A stretch of 64,000 bases of DNA from Paenibacillus sp. BSR1-1 (GTDB taxonomy: Bacteria > Bacillota > Bacilli > Bacillales > Cytobacillaceae): assembly GCF_030403775.1 (NCBI RefSeq), contig NZ_JAQMWQ010000005.1:124001-188000 (forward strand), written 5' to 3'. A model generated the notes under the pieces. The model had not been told where the DNA came from, did no database searches, and saw only the letters and a program-made list of their open reading frames with translations. Below, in pieces: positions 7,912 through 18,092 of the stretch. Each line of letters starts with the position of its first letter. Position 1 is the first letter of the stretch. A program made the position numbers and the translations under genes.

Positions 7912-8491
7912 TTATATATGGGTTTTCATGACTATTGTTGGGATCGTTTTCGCGGCTTTTAACGGAACAATGGAGGCAGTAAATAAGGCAGTGTTTGATG
8001 GAGCTAAAGAGGCTGTGACCCTATGTATCGGATTAATCAGTGTCCTTGTCTTTTGGCTTGGAATGATGCGGATTGCTGAGGAATCGGGTCTCCTCGAACG
8101 GTTGTCGAAGCTATTCCGGCCTCTTGTAAAGATCCTATTCCCAGATGTACCAGCCAGCCACCCTGCAATGGGGTATATATTGTCCAACATGATTTCTAAT
8201 ATGTTCGGTTTGGGAAATGCAGCCACACCTCTTGGCATCAAAGCAATGGAAGAATTAAAAAAGATAAACGGCGGAAAAAATACTGCGAGCAGGTCCATGG
8301 TCACCTTTTTAGCCATCAATACTGCAAGCATAACAATTATTCCTACCACCGTTATTGCTATCAGGATGAATTATAAATCCATTTCCCCAACAGAAATTGT
8401 TGTTCCTACTATAATCGCTACTATACTTTCAGCAATAGGTGCAATTCTCATAGATCGTTATTTTTATTATCGCAGAAGCCGAAAAGGGTGA
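7904..8491 (+). CDS. spmA: Spore maturation protein A
   Basis: SpmA and SpmB act together in dehydration of the spore core in the developing spore. This 195-residue membrane protein belongs to the nucleoside-recognition (Gate) domain group, with about five transmembrane helices and the loop SNMFGLGNAATPLG near the middle that marks the family. It overlaps dacB by eight bases and spmB by four, so the three are surely co-translated. Confidence 0.93.
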   Translation: MVNYIWVFMTIVGIVFAAFNGTMEAVNKAVFDGAKEAVTLCIGLISVLVFWLGMMRIAEESGLLERLSKLFRPLVKILFPDVPASHPAMGYILSNMISNMFGLGNAATPLGIKAMEELKKINGGKNTASRSMVTFLAINTASITIIPTTVIAIRMNYKSISPTEIVVPTIIATILSAIGAILIDRYFYYRRSRKG

Positions 8492-9033
8492 ACTATATGG
8501 GGCTGATTTCGGGGCTTTCGCTTACTTTTATCCCACTGTTAATCGGATTTATTCTATTATATGGAACTTTTAAACAAGTTCCAACCTATGAAAGTTTTGT
8601 TGAAGGCGGCAAAGAGGGGATAAAAATTGCCATTACCATCATTCCCTTCCTAGTCGGCATGCTTGTAGCAATCTCCATATTTCGGGCCTCAGGAGCATTA
8701 GATGCTTTAATGCATTGGATTCGTCCTTTTATGAAGTCAATTGGAGTACCAGCTGAAATCGTGCCGTTATTGTTCATTAGACCAATTTCCGGTACAGCTG
8801 CACTTGGAATGACAAGTGATTTAATTGCTGTATACGGACCAGATTCCTTTATTGGCAGACTTGCTTCGGTTCTGCAAGGAAGCACAGATACTACCTTTTA
8901 CGTATTAACCGTTTATTTTGGTGCAGTTGGGATAAAAAAAATGGGAGATGCTTTAAAGGTAGGACTCCTCGCCGATGTATTCGGAATCATAGTTTCAATT
9001 GTTGTTGTAGTCCTCATATTTGGAACAAAGTAG
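8488..9033 (+). CDS. spmB: Spore maturation protein B
   Basis: The 181-residue partner of SpmA has the Gate-type membrane core (about five helices) and the motif RPISGTAALG near residues 98-107. In other bacteria the two halves are fused or paired in the same way. It starts in the ATGA overlap with spmA, and the stop lies inside a hairpin terminator, closing the dacB-spmA-spmB operon. The role in spore core dehydration and heat resistance comes from B. subtilis. Confidence 0.93.
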   Translation: MNYMGLISGLSLTFIPLLIGFILLYGTFKQVPTYESFVEGGKEGIKIAITIIPFLVGMLVAISIFRASGALDALMHWIRPFMKSIGVPAEIVPLLFIRPISGTAALGMTSDLIAVYGPDSFIGRLASVLQGSTDTTFYVLTVYFGAVGIKKMGDALKVGLLADVFGIIVSIVVVVLIFGTK

Positions 9034-9060
9034 GTTCACTCGATTGAATCTACTTTTTTA
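9029..9060 (+). terminator. Terminator of the dacB-spmAB operon
   Basis: Hairpin AGTAG-TTCA / TGAA-CTACT with a 6-nt loop, followed by T6; it begins at the spmB stop codon. Confidence 0.75.
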
Positions 9061-9151
9061 ATGTGTATTAATAAAACCCGCTACTTTGAAAAGTGAAGAA
9101 TTTGTGTCATAATTCATTAGGATAGAATGGATTAATTTTGAGGTGAAAAAT

Positions 9152-9889
9152 TTGGAAAGATTGCAAAAAGTAATAGCTCGAGCAGGTGTTGCATCAAGAA
9201 GAAAAGCGGAGGAATTAATTAAAGAAGGAAGAGTTAAAGTAAATGGCACGGTTGTTAAGGAACTCGGTGTCAAGGTATCTTCTTCCGATAGAGTAGAAGT
9301 GAATGAAATCCAAATCGAGAAAGAAGAACCTGTCTATTTTCTTTTATATAAACCAAGAGGAGTCATTTCAAGTGTCAGTGACGACAAAGGAAGAAAGGTT
9401 GTAACCGATTTCTTTTCTGAATTTAAAGAAAGAATCTTTCCGGTTGGCCGACTGGACTATGATACATCAGGATTATTGTTATTAACCAACGATGGAGAAT
9501 TTGCTAACTTACTGATGCATCCAAGAAATGAAATTGAAAAAGTGTATGTTGCCAAAACCAAAGGAATTCCCCAAAGAGAAAACATTAGAAAATTGGAAAA
9601 GGGAATTAAGCTGGAAGACGGAAAAACAGCACCTGCCAAAGTAAAGGTTCTTTCGGTTGATAAGAAGAAACAAACAGCCATTGTCGAGATAAGCATTCAT
9701 GAAGGCCGCAACCGTCAAGTTAGAAGAATGTTTGAAGCTATTGGTCACGAGGTTGTGAAATTAAAGCGGGAACGATATGCTTTTTTAACCTTAAATGGCT
9801 TGAAGGCGGGAGAGGCAAGAGAACTAACTCGGCATGAAGTAAAACAATTACGAACTCTTGCAAATGATGTTTCTAAAAAAAATTCATAG
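9152..9889 (+). CDS. rluB: 23S rRNA pseudouridine synthase B
   Basis: RluB makes the pseudouridine at the E. coli position 2605 region of 23S rRNA. The product (245 residues) has an N-terminal S4 RNA-binding domain (about 2-60) and the RsuA/RluB catalytic domain with the active-site motif GRLDYDTSGLLLLTNDG (Asp in the GRLDxxTSGL box) and RNRQVRRM near the end. TTG 9152 is preferred: GAGGTG lies six bases before it and it matches the family N-terminus MERLQKVIA. The upstream GTG overlaps that ribosome site. Confidence 0.92.
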   Translation: MERLQKVIARAGVASRRKAEELIKEGRVKVNGTVVKELGVKVSSSDRVEVNEIQIEKEEPVYFLLYKPRGVISSVSDDKGRKVVTDFFSEFKERIFPVGRLDYDTSGLLLLTNDGEFANLLMHPRNEIEKVYVAKTKGIPQRENIRKLEKGIKLEDGKTAPAKVKVLSVDKKKQTAIVEISIHEGRNRQVRRMFEAIGHEVVKLKRERYAFLTLNGLKAGEARELTRHEVKQLRTLANDVSKKNS

Positions 9890-9913
9890 AACCGTCACAA
9901 TTCGCAGCGAGGG

Positions 9914-9947
9914 TTTACACTATGACAGGATTGAAAAATGATATAAT
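9914..9947 (+). promoter_or_regulatory. Putative resA promoter region
   Basis: A clear TATAAT (9942-9947) lies 41 bases before the resA ATG. There is no good -35 at standard spacing, although TTTACA occurs at 9914-9919. In B. subtilis this promoter depends on activators (ResD, PhoP), which would fit a poor -35. This is inference. Confidence 0.35.
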
Positions 9948-9987
9948 TTAGATTAACTGTGTCAGGAGATTTAATGGAGGGTTGGGA

Positions 9988-10512
9988 ATGAAAAAACGGC
10001 GATTAGTAATCCGAACGGTAATATTACTTGTTCTAGGTGCAGCCGTTATCTATACGCTGTATGCTAATTTTACAAAAGACAATAAATTAAAAGTCGCGGT
10101 TGGTGAAACGGCTCCGGATTTTGTTTTAACCGATATGCAAGGAAACAAGCATCGCCTTTCAGATTACCGTGGACAAGGGGTATTTTTGAATTTTTGGGGA
10201 ACATGGTGCCCGCCATGTAAGAAGGAAATGCCATATATCAATAATCAATATCAGCAATTTAAGGACAAAGGGGTTCAGGTTTTATCGGTTGATATCCAAG
10301 AATCTGAACTTGCTGTTAATCAATTTGCTGAGCACTACAAGCTTGATTTTCCGATTATGATTGATACTGATAAAGAAGTAATGACTGCCTATGGAATTGA
10401 TCCATTGCCAGCTACCTTCTTGATTGATAAAAACGGCAAGGTGATTAAATACAGTACTGGAGAAATGTCTGAGGATACTGTCAGGGATTTTATGGAGAAA
10501 ATTAAACCTTAG
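9988..10512 (+). CDS. resA: Thiol-disulfide oxidoreductase ResA
   Basis: ResA reduces the heme-binding cysteines of apocytochrome c outside the membrane so that heme can be attached. The 174-residue protein has an N-terminal membrane anchor (about 7-25) and a thioredoxin fold with the active site WCPPC (Cys74, Cys77) and cis-Pro in the LPATF segment. It heads the resABC cytochrome c maturation genes. ATG 9988 was chosen because TGGAGGG lies six bases upstream; an in-frame TTG six bases earlier overlaps it. resB follows after 20 bases. Confidence 0.95.
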   Translation: MKKRRLVIRTVILLVLGAAVIYTLYANFTKDNKLKVAVGETAPDFVLTDMQGNKHRLSDYRGQGVFLNFWGTWCPPCKKEMPYINNQYQQFKDKGVQVLSVDIQESELAVNQFAEHYKLDFPIMIDTDKEVMTAYGIDPLPATFLIDKNGKVIKYSTGEMSEDTVRDFMEKIKP

Positions 10513-10532
10513 ATTACAGGGAGTTTTTTACA

Positions 10533-12155
10533 ATGAAAGATGTTAAATGTGAATGCGGGCACGTAAATCCTCATGGAACCGTGTTATGCGAAGCATGCGG
10601 AAAAGTACTGGATGAAAATGAGAAGAAGAATCCAGTGCTTGATATGCGCTACGAAGGCAGTGCTCGCCGCTCACAGACCTATAACAAAACAATTATTGAT
10701 AAAATTTGGAATTTCTTTTCTTCTGTAAAGGTTGGAGTTTGGCTTATTATTATTACCCTAATTGCTTCTGCCCTTGGCACAATTCTGCCGCAGGAAATGT
10801 ATATTGACCAGCCTCCGGAAGTGTATTATGAAGAGGAATACGGCTGGTTTGGAAAATTATATTATCAATTAGGGTTCAATGATTTGTATGGTTCATGGTG
10901 GTACTTATTATTAATTGCCATGATAGGGATCTCACTTGTTATTTGCAGCCTAGACAGGGTCATCCCTTTATATAAGGCATTAAAAGCCCAACGGGTTACA
11001 AGACACGAGGGCTTCTTAAAGCGCCAGCGCGTGTTTGGTATCAATACACATGTGGATAACGACGACTTTACGGTCATTAAGAAGCATCTAAAAGAAAAAC
11101 GATACCGGGTTCGAGAGGAAAATGGAGATATTTTAGCTGAAAAGGGACGTTTTTCAAGATGGGGTCCATATGTAAACCATGTCGGGTTAATTATCTTCCT
11201 ATTTGGCGGAATGCTTCGTTTTGTGCCTGGAATGTACGTTAATGAGAACCTTTGGGTCAGGGAAGGCGAAACGGCCCTTGTGCCTGAGACAGGTGAAAAG
11301 CTTTATCTGAAAAATAATCAATTCATCTTGCAGCATTATGATAAAAACAAAGATAAAACTTTTAAAAAGGCGATTGAAGAAGCAGGAGAAGTGGTGAAAA
11401 ATTACCAATCTAACGTTATTCTTTACAATCGTGTCGGTGAAAATATTCCCGGAGAAAAACCAAAGCTTGAAGCGATAAAAGATTATAAGGTCCGAGTAAA
11501 TCATCCTTTAACCTATGAAGGGTATTCTATTTTCCAAGCTTCGTTTAGAAGTGACCTAGAAGCAATGACATTTGCCTTGACCAATAAAGAGACAAATCAA
11601 TCCTTTGGAGAAATGAAAATCAACCTTAGGAATCCTAAGTCAGTTTATGACCTAGGTAATGGCTATTCGGTTAAACTTCTTAGTTATTTTCCTGATTTTG
11701 AGTTTGGAAAAAATGGAGAACCTTCTACAAAATCAAGAGTTCCCAATAACCCTGCCTTTGTTTTTCGGATGATATCTCCTGAAAATCCAAAAGGAGAAAC
11801 GAGTTTCGTTGCAATTAAGCAAACAATTGAACCGTCAGGTAATAATACTTATAAAATGTCCTTTAAAGGAATTGAAACTAAAAATGTTTCCGGATTTATC
11901 GTGCGCAAGGATTCATCATTATGGGCTATCATATTAGGAGGCATTATCTTTATGATTGGTGTCATTCAAGGGGCCTATTGGAATCACCGCAGGATTTGGG
12001 TTCAAAATAAAAACGGTGAGGTTTGGATTGCGGCACACACGAATAAAAATTGGTACGGCCTAAAGAGAGAAATAGAAACTGTTTTAACCGATACGAAGCT
12101 GAATATACCGGAGGATCAACTTCAAATCGAAAAACAGGATAAGGAGGTAGTTTAG
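10533..12155 (+). CDS. resB: Cytochrome c biogenesis protein ResB
   Basis: ResB with ResC forms the system II heme export and ligation complex for c-type cytochromes. The 540-residue protein has a short N-terminal zinc-ribbon-like piece (CECGHVNPHGTVLCEACGK, four Cys), several membrane helices (near 65-85, 115-140, 205-225, and 470-490) and a large extracytoplasmic domain between the last two, as in the Ccs1/ResB family. Its stop directly abuts the TTG start of resC. Confidence 0.95.
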   Translation: MKDVKCECGHVNPHGTVLCEACGKVLDENEKKNPVLDMRYEGSARRSQTYNKTIIDKIWNFFSSVKVGVWLIIITLIASALGTILPQEMYIDQPPEVYYEEEYGWFGKLYYQLGFNDLYGSWWYLLLIAMIGISLVICSLDRVIPLYKALKAQRVTRHEGFLKRQRVFGINTHVDNDDFTVIKKHLKEKRYRVREENGDILAEKGRFSRWGPYVNHVGLIIFLFGGMLRFVPGMYVNENLWVREGETALVPETGEKLYLKNNQFILQHYDKNKDKTFKKAIEEAGEVVKNYQSNVILYNRVGENIPGEKPKLEAIKDYKVRVNHPLTYEGYSIFQASFRSDLEAMTFALTNKETNQSFGEMKINLRNPKSVYDLGNGYSVKLLSYFPDFEFGKNGEPSTKSRVPNNPAFVFRMISPENPKGETSFVAIKQTIEPSGNNTYKMSFKGIETKNVSGFIVRKDSSLWAIILGGIIFMIGVIQGAYWNHRRIWVQNKNGEVWIAAHTNKNWYGLKREIETVLTDTKLNIPEDQLQIEKQDKEVV

Positions 12156-13343
12156 TTGGTAACAATAAGTAGTAATTTATTGTTTATTGCTTTTATACTT
12201 TATTTAGTTGCAACGCTTTTTTACGGCGGAGCCATTACCTCTAAGAAGGGGGCAATTGATAAGAAGGGAACTAATCGCTGGGGGAAAATTGCCGTCTTAT
12301 TAACAATTATTGGTTTTATATCACAGTTGGGCTATTTTATTACCAGATGGATAGCGGCAGGACACGCACCGGTCAGTAATATGTTTGAATTTACCACTTT
12401 CTTTGGAATGGCTTTAGTTGGTGCATTTATAGTTATATATTTTATTTATCGAACAACTTTACTCGGTTTGTTTACAATGCCTGTTGCGATTCTGGTTATT
12501 GCTTATGCCAGCATGTTTCCTAGAGAAATAACCCCATTAATTCCGGCATTACAAAGCTACTGGCTTCATATTCATGTAACCACTGCAGCCATTGGCGAAG
12601 CAATTTTAGCCATTAGTTTTGCTGCGGGGTTAATTTATCTGGTTAAGGCAATTGATCAATCGAAAGCATCAAAAAGAACCTTTTGGCTTGAAGTAGTCAT
12701 GTTTTCGCTAGTTACAGTGCTAGGCTTTGTTGCAATTTCCTCGACATTTTCAGGGTTAGGATATCATGAAAAATTTACCTGGATTGATAAACATGGAAAT
12801 GAAGCAAATCTTGAATATACAATGCCCGCCCTAACTGGCCCGCATGAAGGAAAACTATTAACAAAAGAGGGATTTCAACCCCTGGTAGAAATGCCCGCTC
12901 TCATTAATGCCAAAAAATTAAATACGGTTATATGGTCCTTGATGGCAGGCCTTATTCTTTATGGAGTAATTCGGGTTATTTTGAGAAAGCGGATTGCAGC
13001 TGCACTTAAGCCGCTAGTAAAAAATATTAAGCTTGATTTCGTTGATGAAATTAGCTATCGATCAGTACTTATTGGATTTCCGGTGTTTACACTTGGGGCA
13101 TTAATCTTTGCTATGATTTGGGCACAAATGGCATGGTCGAGGTTCTGGGGATGGGATCCAAAAGAAGTATGGGCATTAGTTACGTGGCTTTTCTATGCGG
13201 CATTTATGCATCTTCGCTTATCCAAGGGATGGCATGGAGAAAAATCAGCGTGGCTAGCCGTAATAGGCTTCGTTATTATTATGTTTAATTTAGTTGCTGT
13301 AAACCTAGTTATTGCCGGACTTCATTCCTACGCAGGCAGTTAA
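12156..13343 (+). CDS. resC: Cytochrome c biogenesis protein ResC (CcsB/CcsA type)
   Basis: ResC is the heme-handling partner of ResB. The 395-residue polytopic membrane protein carries the tryptophan-rich signature [11 protein letters not shown] of the CcsA/CcmC/CcmF family (about 325-335) and conserved His residues on the outer side that can ligate heme. The TTG start has AAGGAGG eight to fourteen bases upstream and touches the resB stop with no gap. A strong terminator follows, so resABC and resDE are separate units unless read-through occurs. Confidence 0.95.
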   Translation: MVTISSNLLFIAFILYLVATLFYGGAITSKKGAIDKKGTNRWGKIAVLLTIIGFISQLGYFITRWIAAGHAPVSNMFEFTTFFGMALVGAFIVIYFIYRTTLLGLFTMPVAILVIAYASMFPREITPLIPALQSYWLHIHVTTAAIGEAILAISFAAGLIYLVKAIDQSKASKRTFWLEVVMFSLVTVLGFVAISSTFSGLGYHEKFTWIDKHGNEANLEYTMPALTGPHEGKLLTKEGFQPLVEMPALINAKKLNTVIWSLMAGLILYGVIRVILRKRIAAALKPLVKNIKLDFVDEISYRSVLIGFPVFTLGALIFAMIWAQMAWSRFWGWDPKEVWALVTWLFYAAFMHLRLSKGWHGEKSAWLAVIGFVIIMFNLVAVNLVIAGLHSYAGS

Positions 13344-13351
13344 TTGAATCA

Positions 13352-13379
13352 AACCTTCACATTAGTGAAGGTTTTTTTT
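13352..13379 (+). terminator. Terminator after resC
   Basis: Hairpin AACCTTCAC / GTGAAGGTT with a 4-nt loop and seven T. Confidence 0.9.
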
Positions 13380-13507
13380 AAAAGCAATAGTTTTTTGTAA
13401 AAAAAATACCTTGTCATAATATTGACACTTTTAATAGGAGTAATTACCTGAAAATATAGCAAAAACCATTACCATTTTGTAAAATAAACCTCATGGGGGG
13501 ATTAATA

Positions 13508-14224
13508 ATGGATAAAGACGTGAAAATTTTAGTAGTAGATGATGAAGAAAGAATTCGCCGCTTATTAAAAATGTATTTAGAGCGTGAAGATTATACAATT
13601 GATGAAGCTGAAGATGGTAATGAGGCTTTAACCAAAGCAATAGAAAATGACTATGATGTCATTCTTCTCGATTTAATGATGCCTGGTAAAGATGGAATAG
13701 AAGTATGCCGGGAGCTTAGGGAGAAAAAGGCAACTCCTGTTATCATGTTAACGGCAAAAGGTGAAGAAGTTAATCGCGTTCAAGGATTTGAAGTAGGAAC
13801 AGACGATTATATTGTGAAACCTTTCAGCCCAAGGGAAGTTGTCCTGCGTGTAAAAGCTCTTTTAAGAAGATCTTCGCAAACTAGCTACCTGCAAACCGAG
13901 ACAACAACAAAGGATGTTATTGTGTTTCCACATTTAACAATAGATAATGATGCCCATAGAGTCGCAGCTGATGGCAAAGAGGTAAGCTTGACGCCTAAAG
14001 AATATGAATTGCTATATTTTCTTGCAAAGGCACCAGATAAAGTATTTGATCGGGAGCAGCTATTAAAAGAAGTTTGGCATTATGAGTTTTTCGGTGACCT
14101 GCGAACCGTTGATACTCATGTAAAACGTCTTCGCGAAAAGTTAAACAAAGTGTCTGAGCAGGCTGCAAGTATGATCGTTACAGTATGGGGCGTAGGGTAT
14201 AAATTTGAGGTAATTAATGAATGA
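13508..14224 (+). CDS. resD: Response regulator ResD
   Basis: ResD is the OmpR-type transcription factor that turns on aerobic and anaerobic respiration genes in Bacillus. The receiver domain (1-120) has the acidic pair Asp11/Asp12, phosphorylation site Asp55 ([10 protein letters not shown]), the Thr in MLTAKG and Lys in IVKPF. The winged-helix effector domain follows from about 135 ([22 protein letters not shown]). ATG 13508 is preferred to the ATG at 13493, because the GGGGGG between them is the ribosome site. It overlaps resE by four bases. Confidence 0.95.
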   Translation: MDKDVKILVVDDEERIRRLLKMYLEREDYTIDEAEDGNEALTKAIENDYDVILLDLMMPGKDGIEVCRELREKKATPVIMLTAKGEEVNRVQGFEVGTDDYIVKPFSPREVVLRVKALLRRSSQTSYLQTETTTKDVIVFPHLTIDNDAHRVAADGKEVSLTPKEYELLYFLAKAPDKVFDREQLLKEVWHYEFFGDLRTVDTHVKRLREKLNKVSEQAASMIVTVWGVGYKFEVINE

Positions 14225-16005
14225 CCTTTTTAAGAAGTGTTGTAGGTAAACTTTGGTTTACCATCCTTTTATTAGTATCATTTGTACTATTTATCCTAAC
14301 AGTAATGCTTTTGGAATACACCCAAAACAATAACATCAAGGTAACAAAAAGTGATTTGACACACACAGCAGAAAAAATTGCCCGTGTTCTCGAAAACCAT
14401 CCTGATGATAAATTTCCGTTAGGGTTAGAAATATCTTGGGAAGTCCTTGATAATGATACCAAAGTGTTAATTGTTAAAAACAATCAAGATACCTATTACT
14501 CTCCGAACACGGAAAAGGGGATGAAATTATCCCTTTCAGATATTAAAAATGATCCAGAATTGTCTAAGGTATTTAGTAAAAACATTACTGTTGAAAAAAT
14601 CTCTAACCTTTCATCGGAAAAGATTAGGAATAATGAAGATGCCAGTTATTCCATTATTGGTGTACCTCTTCATTTGACTGATGATAAAAATGGTGCTGTT
14701 TTTATTTATCAATCCCTAGAAGATATGCAGGAAACATCCCGCTCTACAACAAGATTTATCTTACTTGTTGCAGGTGTTGCGATAATTCTGACCACTATAT
14801 TTGCCTTCTTTTTATCAACCAGAATTACAGCGCCATTACGGAAAATGAGAGAGGCAGCCTTTGAAGTGGCGAGAGGAAAGTTTGATACAAAGGTACCGAT
14901 TCTTACACATGATGAAATCGGGGAATTGGCAACTGCCTTTAATCAAATGGGGCGACAATTGAAATTCAATATGAATGCCTTAAGTCAGGAAAAGGAACAG
15001 CTCTCTAGTATATTAAGCAGTATGGCAGATGGAGTAATCACGTTTAATCGGGATGGAACAATATTGATCACCAATCCTCCGGCAGACCGCTTTCTCCAAT
15101 ACTGGTACTATGAAAATGGTGAGTTTGGACCTGCTTCGGAGGCCATTCCATCTCAAGTCATGGAGCTTTTTCAAGAGGCAGTGGATACAGAAAAAGAACA
15201 GGTCGGGGAAATTTCTCTTCAGGGCCGCCATTGGGTGATCCTTGTCAGTCCTTTATACAGCAATCGCTTTATTCGTGGAGCTGTTGCGGTCTTAAGGGAT
15301 ATGACGAAGGAAAAGCAATTGGAAAAAATGAGAAGAGACTTTATTGCCAATGTTTCACATGAACTTAGAACCCCTATTTCGATGTTACAGGGATACAGTG
15401 AAGCAATTGTGGATGATATTGCTGAATCCCAAGAAGAGAAAAAAGAAATGGCTAAGGTTATCTATGATGAGTCCCTTAGAATGGGAAGGCTGGTTAATGA
15501 ACTTCTTGACTTGGCTCGAATGGAAGCGGGTCATATTCAATTAACAATCGATGAAATAAATATTTCTACTTTTATTCATAGGATTATCCATAAATTTCAA
15601 GGGCTTGCCAAAGATAATGCGATTCAATTGCACGCAGACATAGATAATCAAATTTCCGTTGTTTTCTTTGACCCTGACAGGATTGAACAGGTTTTAACAA
15701 ACTTAATTGACAATGCCATCAGACACACACCTAAAGGCGGTTCAGTTCGGTTAAACGTAACTTCAGAGGACAAAGGGATACGAATAGAAGTTAAAGATTC
15801 AGGTTCAGGTATTCCTGAAGAAGATTTACCCTTTGTTTTTGAACGCTTTTATAAGGCCGATAAAGCAAGGACAAGGGGAAGGGCAGGTACTGGACTCGGA
15901 CTGGCTATAGCCAAAAATATTATTGATGCCCATCGGGGGCATATTTCTGTTCAAAGCAAGCTAGGACAGGGGACGACATTTTCCTTCCTTCTTCCACGAA
16001 AATAG
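14221..16005 (+). CDS. resE: Sensor histidine kinase ResE
   Basis: ResE phosphorylates ResD in response to respiratory state. The 594-residue protein has a transmembrane helix at about 10-31, an extracytoplasmic domain, a second helix at about 178-199, HAMP (200-252), a PAS-like domain (about 258-365), a HisKA domain with phospho-accepting His380 ([12 protein letters not shown]), and a HATPase domain with N ([11 protein letters not shown]), G1 (DSGSGIP) and G2 ([10 protein letters not shown]) boxes. Start in the ATGA overlap with resD. Confidence 0.95.
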   Translation: MTFLRSVVGKLWFTILLLVSFVLFILTVMLLEYTQNNNIKVTKSDLTHTAEKIARVLENHPDDKFPLGLEISWEVLDNDTKVLIVKNNQDTYYSPNTEKGMKLSLSDIKNDPELSKVFSKNITVEKISNLSSEKIRNNEDASYSIIGVPLHLTDDKNGAVFIYQSLEDMQETSRSTTRFILLVAGVAIILTTIFAFFLSTRITAPLRKMREAAFEVARGKFDTKVPILTHDEIGELATAFNQMGRQLKFNMNALSQEKEQLSSILSSMADGVITFNRDGTILITNPPADRFLQYWYYENGEFGPASEAIPSQVMELFQEAVDTEKEQVGEISLQGRHWVILVSPLYSNRFIRGAVAVLRDMTKEKQLEKMRRDFIANVSHELRTPISMLQGYSEAIVDDIAESQEEKKEMAKVIYDESLRMGRLVNELLDLARMEAGHIQLTIDEINISTFIHRIIHKFQGLAKDNAIQLHADIDNQISVVFFDPDRIEQVLTNLIDNAIRHTPKGGSVRLNVTSEDKGIRIEVKDSGSGIPEEDLPFVFERFYKADKARTRGRAGTGLGLAIAKNIIDAHRGHISVQSKLGQGTTFSFLLPRK

Positions 16006-16059
16006 TAAAAACATCAGATATTTTGCCGATTGTTCTTGATTCACGAGGAACATTATTAA

Positions 16060-16087
16060 AGCTCATCCAGTTTGGATGAGCTTTTTT
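16060..16087 (+). terminator. Terminator after resE
   Basis: Stem AGCTCATCCA / TGGATGAGCT with a 3-nt loop and T-run. Confidence 0.85.
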
Positions 16088-16150
16088 GCTTCCGATAAGT
16101 GCTTCCAATAAATACCTTCCTTTTTATCTAAAAAACGTCTATATTTATAG

Positions 16151-16180
16151 GTGAAACCTTTTATACATAAATATCGACTA
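16151..16180 (+). promoter_or_regulatory. ECF (SigX-type) autoregulatory promoter for sigX-rsiX
   Basis: TGAAAC at 16152-16157, a 17-base T/A-rich spacer and CGAC at 16175-16178 fit the extracytoplasmic-function sigma consensus. The CGAC form of the -10 is the one preferred by SigX rather than SigW in B. subtilis. It lies 29 bases before the sigX start, so SigX probably drives its own gene. Confidence 0.7.
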
Positions 16181-16206
16181 ATATTAATGAACGGGGAGGG
16201 GAATTG

Positions 16207-16758
16207 ATGGACTCCGTTTTCGATGAACTTTATCAAAAATACCATCATGACGTTTTTCAATTTCTTTTTTATATGGTTAGAAACAAAGAACATGCAGAGG
16301 ATCTTGTCCAGGAAGTTTATATAAGAGTTTTTAAGTCCTATAATCGTTTTGAGGGGAAAAGCAGTGAAAAGACCTGGCTTTTTTCTATTGCTCGTAATGT
16401 GGCAATAGACTTTTTTCGCAAGCAAAAGGGATGGAAGGAAAGAATTTTTGAAAAATTTGATTGGTCATCCAACCAAGTTAAGGATGACTATCCAATTCCA
16501 GAAGAGATAACCGTTCAAAAGGAAGAGATTAAATGGATATATAAATGCTTAGAATTTTGCACGATGGATCAACGGGCGGTAATCATTTTACGATATTTAA
16601 ATGATTTATCCATTTCTGAAACAGCAAAAACATTAGGTTGGACAGAAAGTAAAGTAAAAACAACACAGCATCGATCCTTAAAAGTTTTAAAGAAGCACAT
16701 GGAATTGTTTTATGAAAAGGAGGGATTAACTAGTGAGAAAGTCAGAGTGGAGCGATAA
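16207..16758 (+). CDS. sigX: ECF RNA polymerase sigma factor SigX
   Basis: This 183-residue sigma-70 family factor has region 2 (YHHDVFQFLFYMVRNKEHAEDLVQEVYIRVF, given here only as residues ~10-40) and region 4 with the DLSISETAKTLGWTESKVKTTQHRSL helix-turn-helix near the end. In B. subtilis SigX controls cell-surface charge and resistance to cationic peptides. Its position after resDE and before an anti-sigma gene is the B. subtilis arrangement. ATG 16207 follows GGGGAGGG by six bases; a TTG directly precedes it. The gene overlaps rsiX by 26 bases. Confidence 0.93.
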   Translation: MDSVFDELYQKYHHDVFQFLFYMVRNKEHAEDLVQEVYIRVFKSYNRFEGKSSEKTWLFSIARNVAIDFFRKQKGWKERIFEKFDWSSNQVKDDYPIPEEITVQKEEIKWIYKCLEFCTMDQRAVIILRYLNDLSISETAKTLGWTESKVKTTQHRSLKVLKKHMELFYEKEGLTSEKVRVER

Positions 16759-17917
16759 ACAGCTCGAGGAACTAATAAGGCAAATGCCTAAAATACAAGA
16801 TCATCGCGATCCTCGTGACATTTACCAGAATCTTTCTATAAAAAAGCGCAAATTGATACCCTGGATATTACCAGGAATCGCAACTGCAGCAGCCATGCTT
16901 CTTTTTCTTATTTTAGTTCCTAACTTAATGGATCGAACAAATAATTCTTTTAATGAAGCCCAAGAAAAAAAATCCTTGGAGCAAACAACAGCTAAAAAGG
17001 ATGCTGGAATTGCCATGGATAAGGAGGAAGCAACCTCAAAGGAGGGGGTAAACTCTGGTACCAAAGAGGTAAAACTTTTACGAACTGAAAGCGTGAAATC
17101 TGCGATTTATGATGATGAAGTAGGAAATGGCAAGGTGTTGACCTATTGGATACCTGACCAACAAGCACAGATTCTTATTCCTGTTTCTACTATTGTTTCA
17201 GACGCAGGCAATAAATCCTGGCTGACTGTTTTTGAAGAAAAAATGGCTTCTCTAAAAGAAGAAGAATGGGGATTAAGTGATTTCTACCCCCTAAATGCGA
17301 AATTGGAGCTAGACAAAAATAATAATAGCGTTATTGTTGATGTCCCTTCAAACCATCTATACGGACAAGGATCAACCAATGAAACAAGTTTTATAAATGT
17401 ATTACAAAAAGATATAGCATCAAATAGTAACCTTAGAAAGATAAAGTTCAAAACAAATGGAGAACCAGGTATAGAATTAGGTAATTACGGGAGCATGCAA
17501 GAACAAAATATTGAATCCGATCAAAAGAAACATGCCTTTTTGTTTTATTATCCTGTAGGCAGTAAATTACCTTACTTAACTCCAACCAACACTATTTATA
17601 AAGATTTTGGAACTGCATTAGAGGCGATGAAGGCCGATCAACCTGAAAATGGTTTGAAAAGTTCGCTGTCGCCATCATTACAGATTTATGATGTAACCAT
17701 TTCAGATAAAACTTTATCTCTTTCTCTTAAGGACGATTCTACGTTAAAAGATAATCAACTGACATTATATTCATTCGAGGCTTTGATGTTAACCGCTAAG
17801 GAGTTTGGTGTTGAGAAAATTATTGTTAAGAATTCCCCGTTAACACATATAGGGCCCTTTGATTTATCAAAGGAAAATAAAGTGCCAATTGCTCCAAATT
17901 TGCGCAATATCCAATAA
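16733..17917 (+). CDS. rsiX: Anti-sigma-X factor RsiX
   Basis: RsiX holds SigX inactive at the membrane. The 394-residue protein has a cytoplasmic N-terminus (1-40), one transmembrane helix (about 43-63: IPWILPGIATAAAMLLFLILV region) and a large outside domain, the last part of which looks like a GerMN-type domain. The GTG start lies inside sigX with AAGGAGGG eight bases upstream, which gives translational coupling. Slightly longer than the B. subtilis protein. Confidence 0.88.
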   Translation: MRKSEWSDKQLEELIRQMPKIQDHRDPRDIYQNLSIKKRKLIPWILPGIATAAAMLLFLILVPNLMDRTNNSFNEAQEKKSLEQTTAKKDAGIAMDKEEATSKEGVNSGTKEVKLLRTESVKSAIYDDEVGNGKVLTYWIPDQQAQILIPVSTIVSDAGNKSWLTVFEEKMASLKEEEWGLSDFYPLNAKLELDKNNNSVIVDVPSNHLYGQGSTNETSFINVLQKDIASNSNLRKIKFKTNGEPGIELGNYGSMQEQNIESDQKKHAFLFYYPVGSKLPYLTPTNTIYKDFGTALEAMKADQPENGLKSSLSPSLQIYDVTISDKTLSLSLKDDSTLKDNQLTLYSFEALMLTAKEFGVEKIIVKNSPLTHIGPFDLSKENKVPIAPNLRNIQ

Positions 17918-17922
17918 ATTGC

Positions 17923-17953
17923 AAATCAACCTATAATGGGTTGATTTTTTTAT
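17923..17953 (+). terminator. Terminator after rsiX
   Basis: Stem AAATCAACC / GGTTGATTT with a 7-nt loop and T-run. Confidence 0.8.
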
Positions 17954-18092
17954 TTATGTATAAAATAGTGGATGTCTCCAAATTATAACAAGTATGCTCA
18001 GGGTCCATTATCAAATTAGTTTCAGTTCTAAACTAGATACTGGAAACATATGGTGGATTTGAGTAGAAGATTTAAGGAGGAAAAGGATTAGA

